From Myxococcales bacterium (lineage in GTDB: Bacteria; Myxococcota_A; Polyangia; Polyangiales; Houyiibacteriaceae), in assembly GCA_013002645.1 (NCBI GenBank), contig JABDJF010000709.1:1-13963 (forward strand): DNA of 13,963 nt, in the 5' to 3' direction. This document shows positions 13,960 to 13,963 of this stretch, in pieces (positions within the stretch are counted from its first letter, which is position 1; each line of letters opens with the position of its first letter). Position numbers and translations under genes: made by a program. The notes beneath the pieces are model-generated. The model had not been told where the DNA came from and searched no databases. It worked only from the letters and a program-made list of their open reading frames with translations.

Positions 13960-13963
13960 GCGC

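Overview
This GC-rich, densely packed bacterial window carries ten complete protein genes plus one cut by the left edge. Nearly every gene touches or overlaps a neighbour. The gene content points to Myxococcota (Polyangia-like): a eukaryotic-type Ser/Thr kinase with an HRDVSPxN catalytic loop, the style of patatin and DinG-like helicase, and a high-GC codon bias that leaves long empty shadow frames. That assignment is an inference from family knowledge, not from a marker gene. No RNA gene, CRISPR array, insertion sequence or tRNA was seen.

Layout. (1) 1-1155 (+): the C-terminal part of a protein kinase ending in a membrane anchor. It converges on (2) 5274-1145 (-), a three-gene operon of MoxR AAA+ ATPase, DUF58 protein and a TgpA-like membrane transglutaminase. 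This is the classic MoxR/DUF58/transglutaminase cassette, probably acting at the cell envelope. The 110 bp upstream of moxR is AT-richer and holds a plausible promoter and two 16-bp inverted repeats. (3) 6940-5385 (-): a small unrecognised protein whose stop codon overlaps the GTG start of a patatin-like lipid hydrolase. (4) 7018-9488 (+): a DegT-family PLP aminotransferase, an ABC-2-type ATPase overlapping it by 8 bp, and a single-domain rhodanese. No permease for the ATPase is present. (5) 13184-9485 (-): a DinG/YoaA-like XPD-family helicase followed by an aldehyde dehydrogenase, apparently translationally coupled. (6) 13243-13959 (+): a rhomboid intramembrane protease, divergent from the helicase.

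Three start-site corrections matter for a reader. The aldehyde dehydrogenase almost certainly begins about 78 codons upstream of its first ATG, at a CTG behind a strong Shine-Dalgarno that overlaps the helicase stop. The transglutaminase begins at 3307, and the patatin begins at a GTG at 6632.

I do not see a convincing new multi-gene system. The observations most worth a second look are the non-AUG start of the dehydrogenase, the loss of one predicted Fe-S cysteine (Arg170) in the helicase, a nine-adenine run inside the same helicase gene, and the paired inverted repeats in front of moxR.
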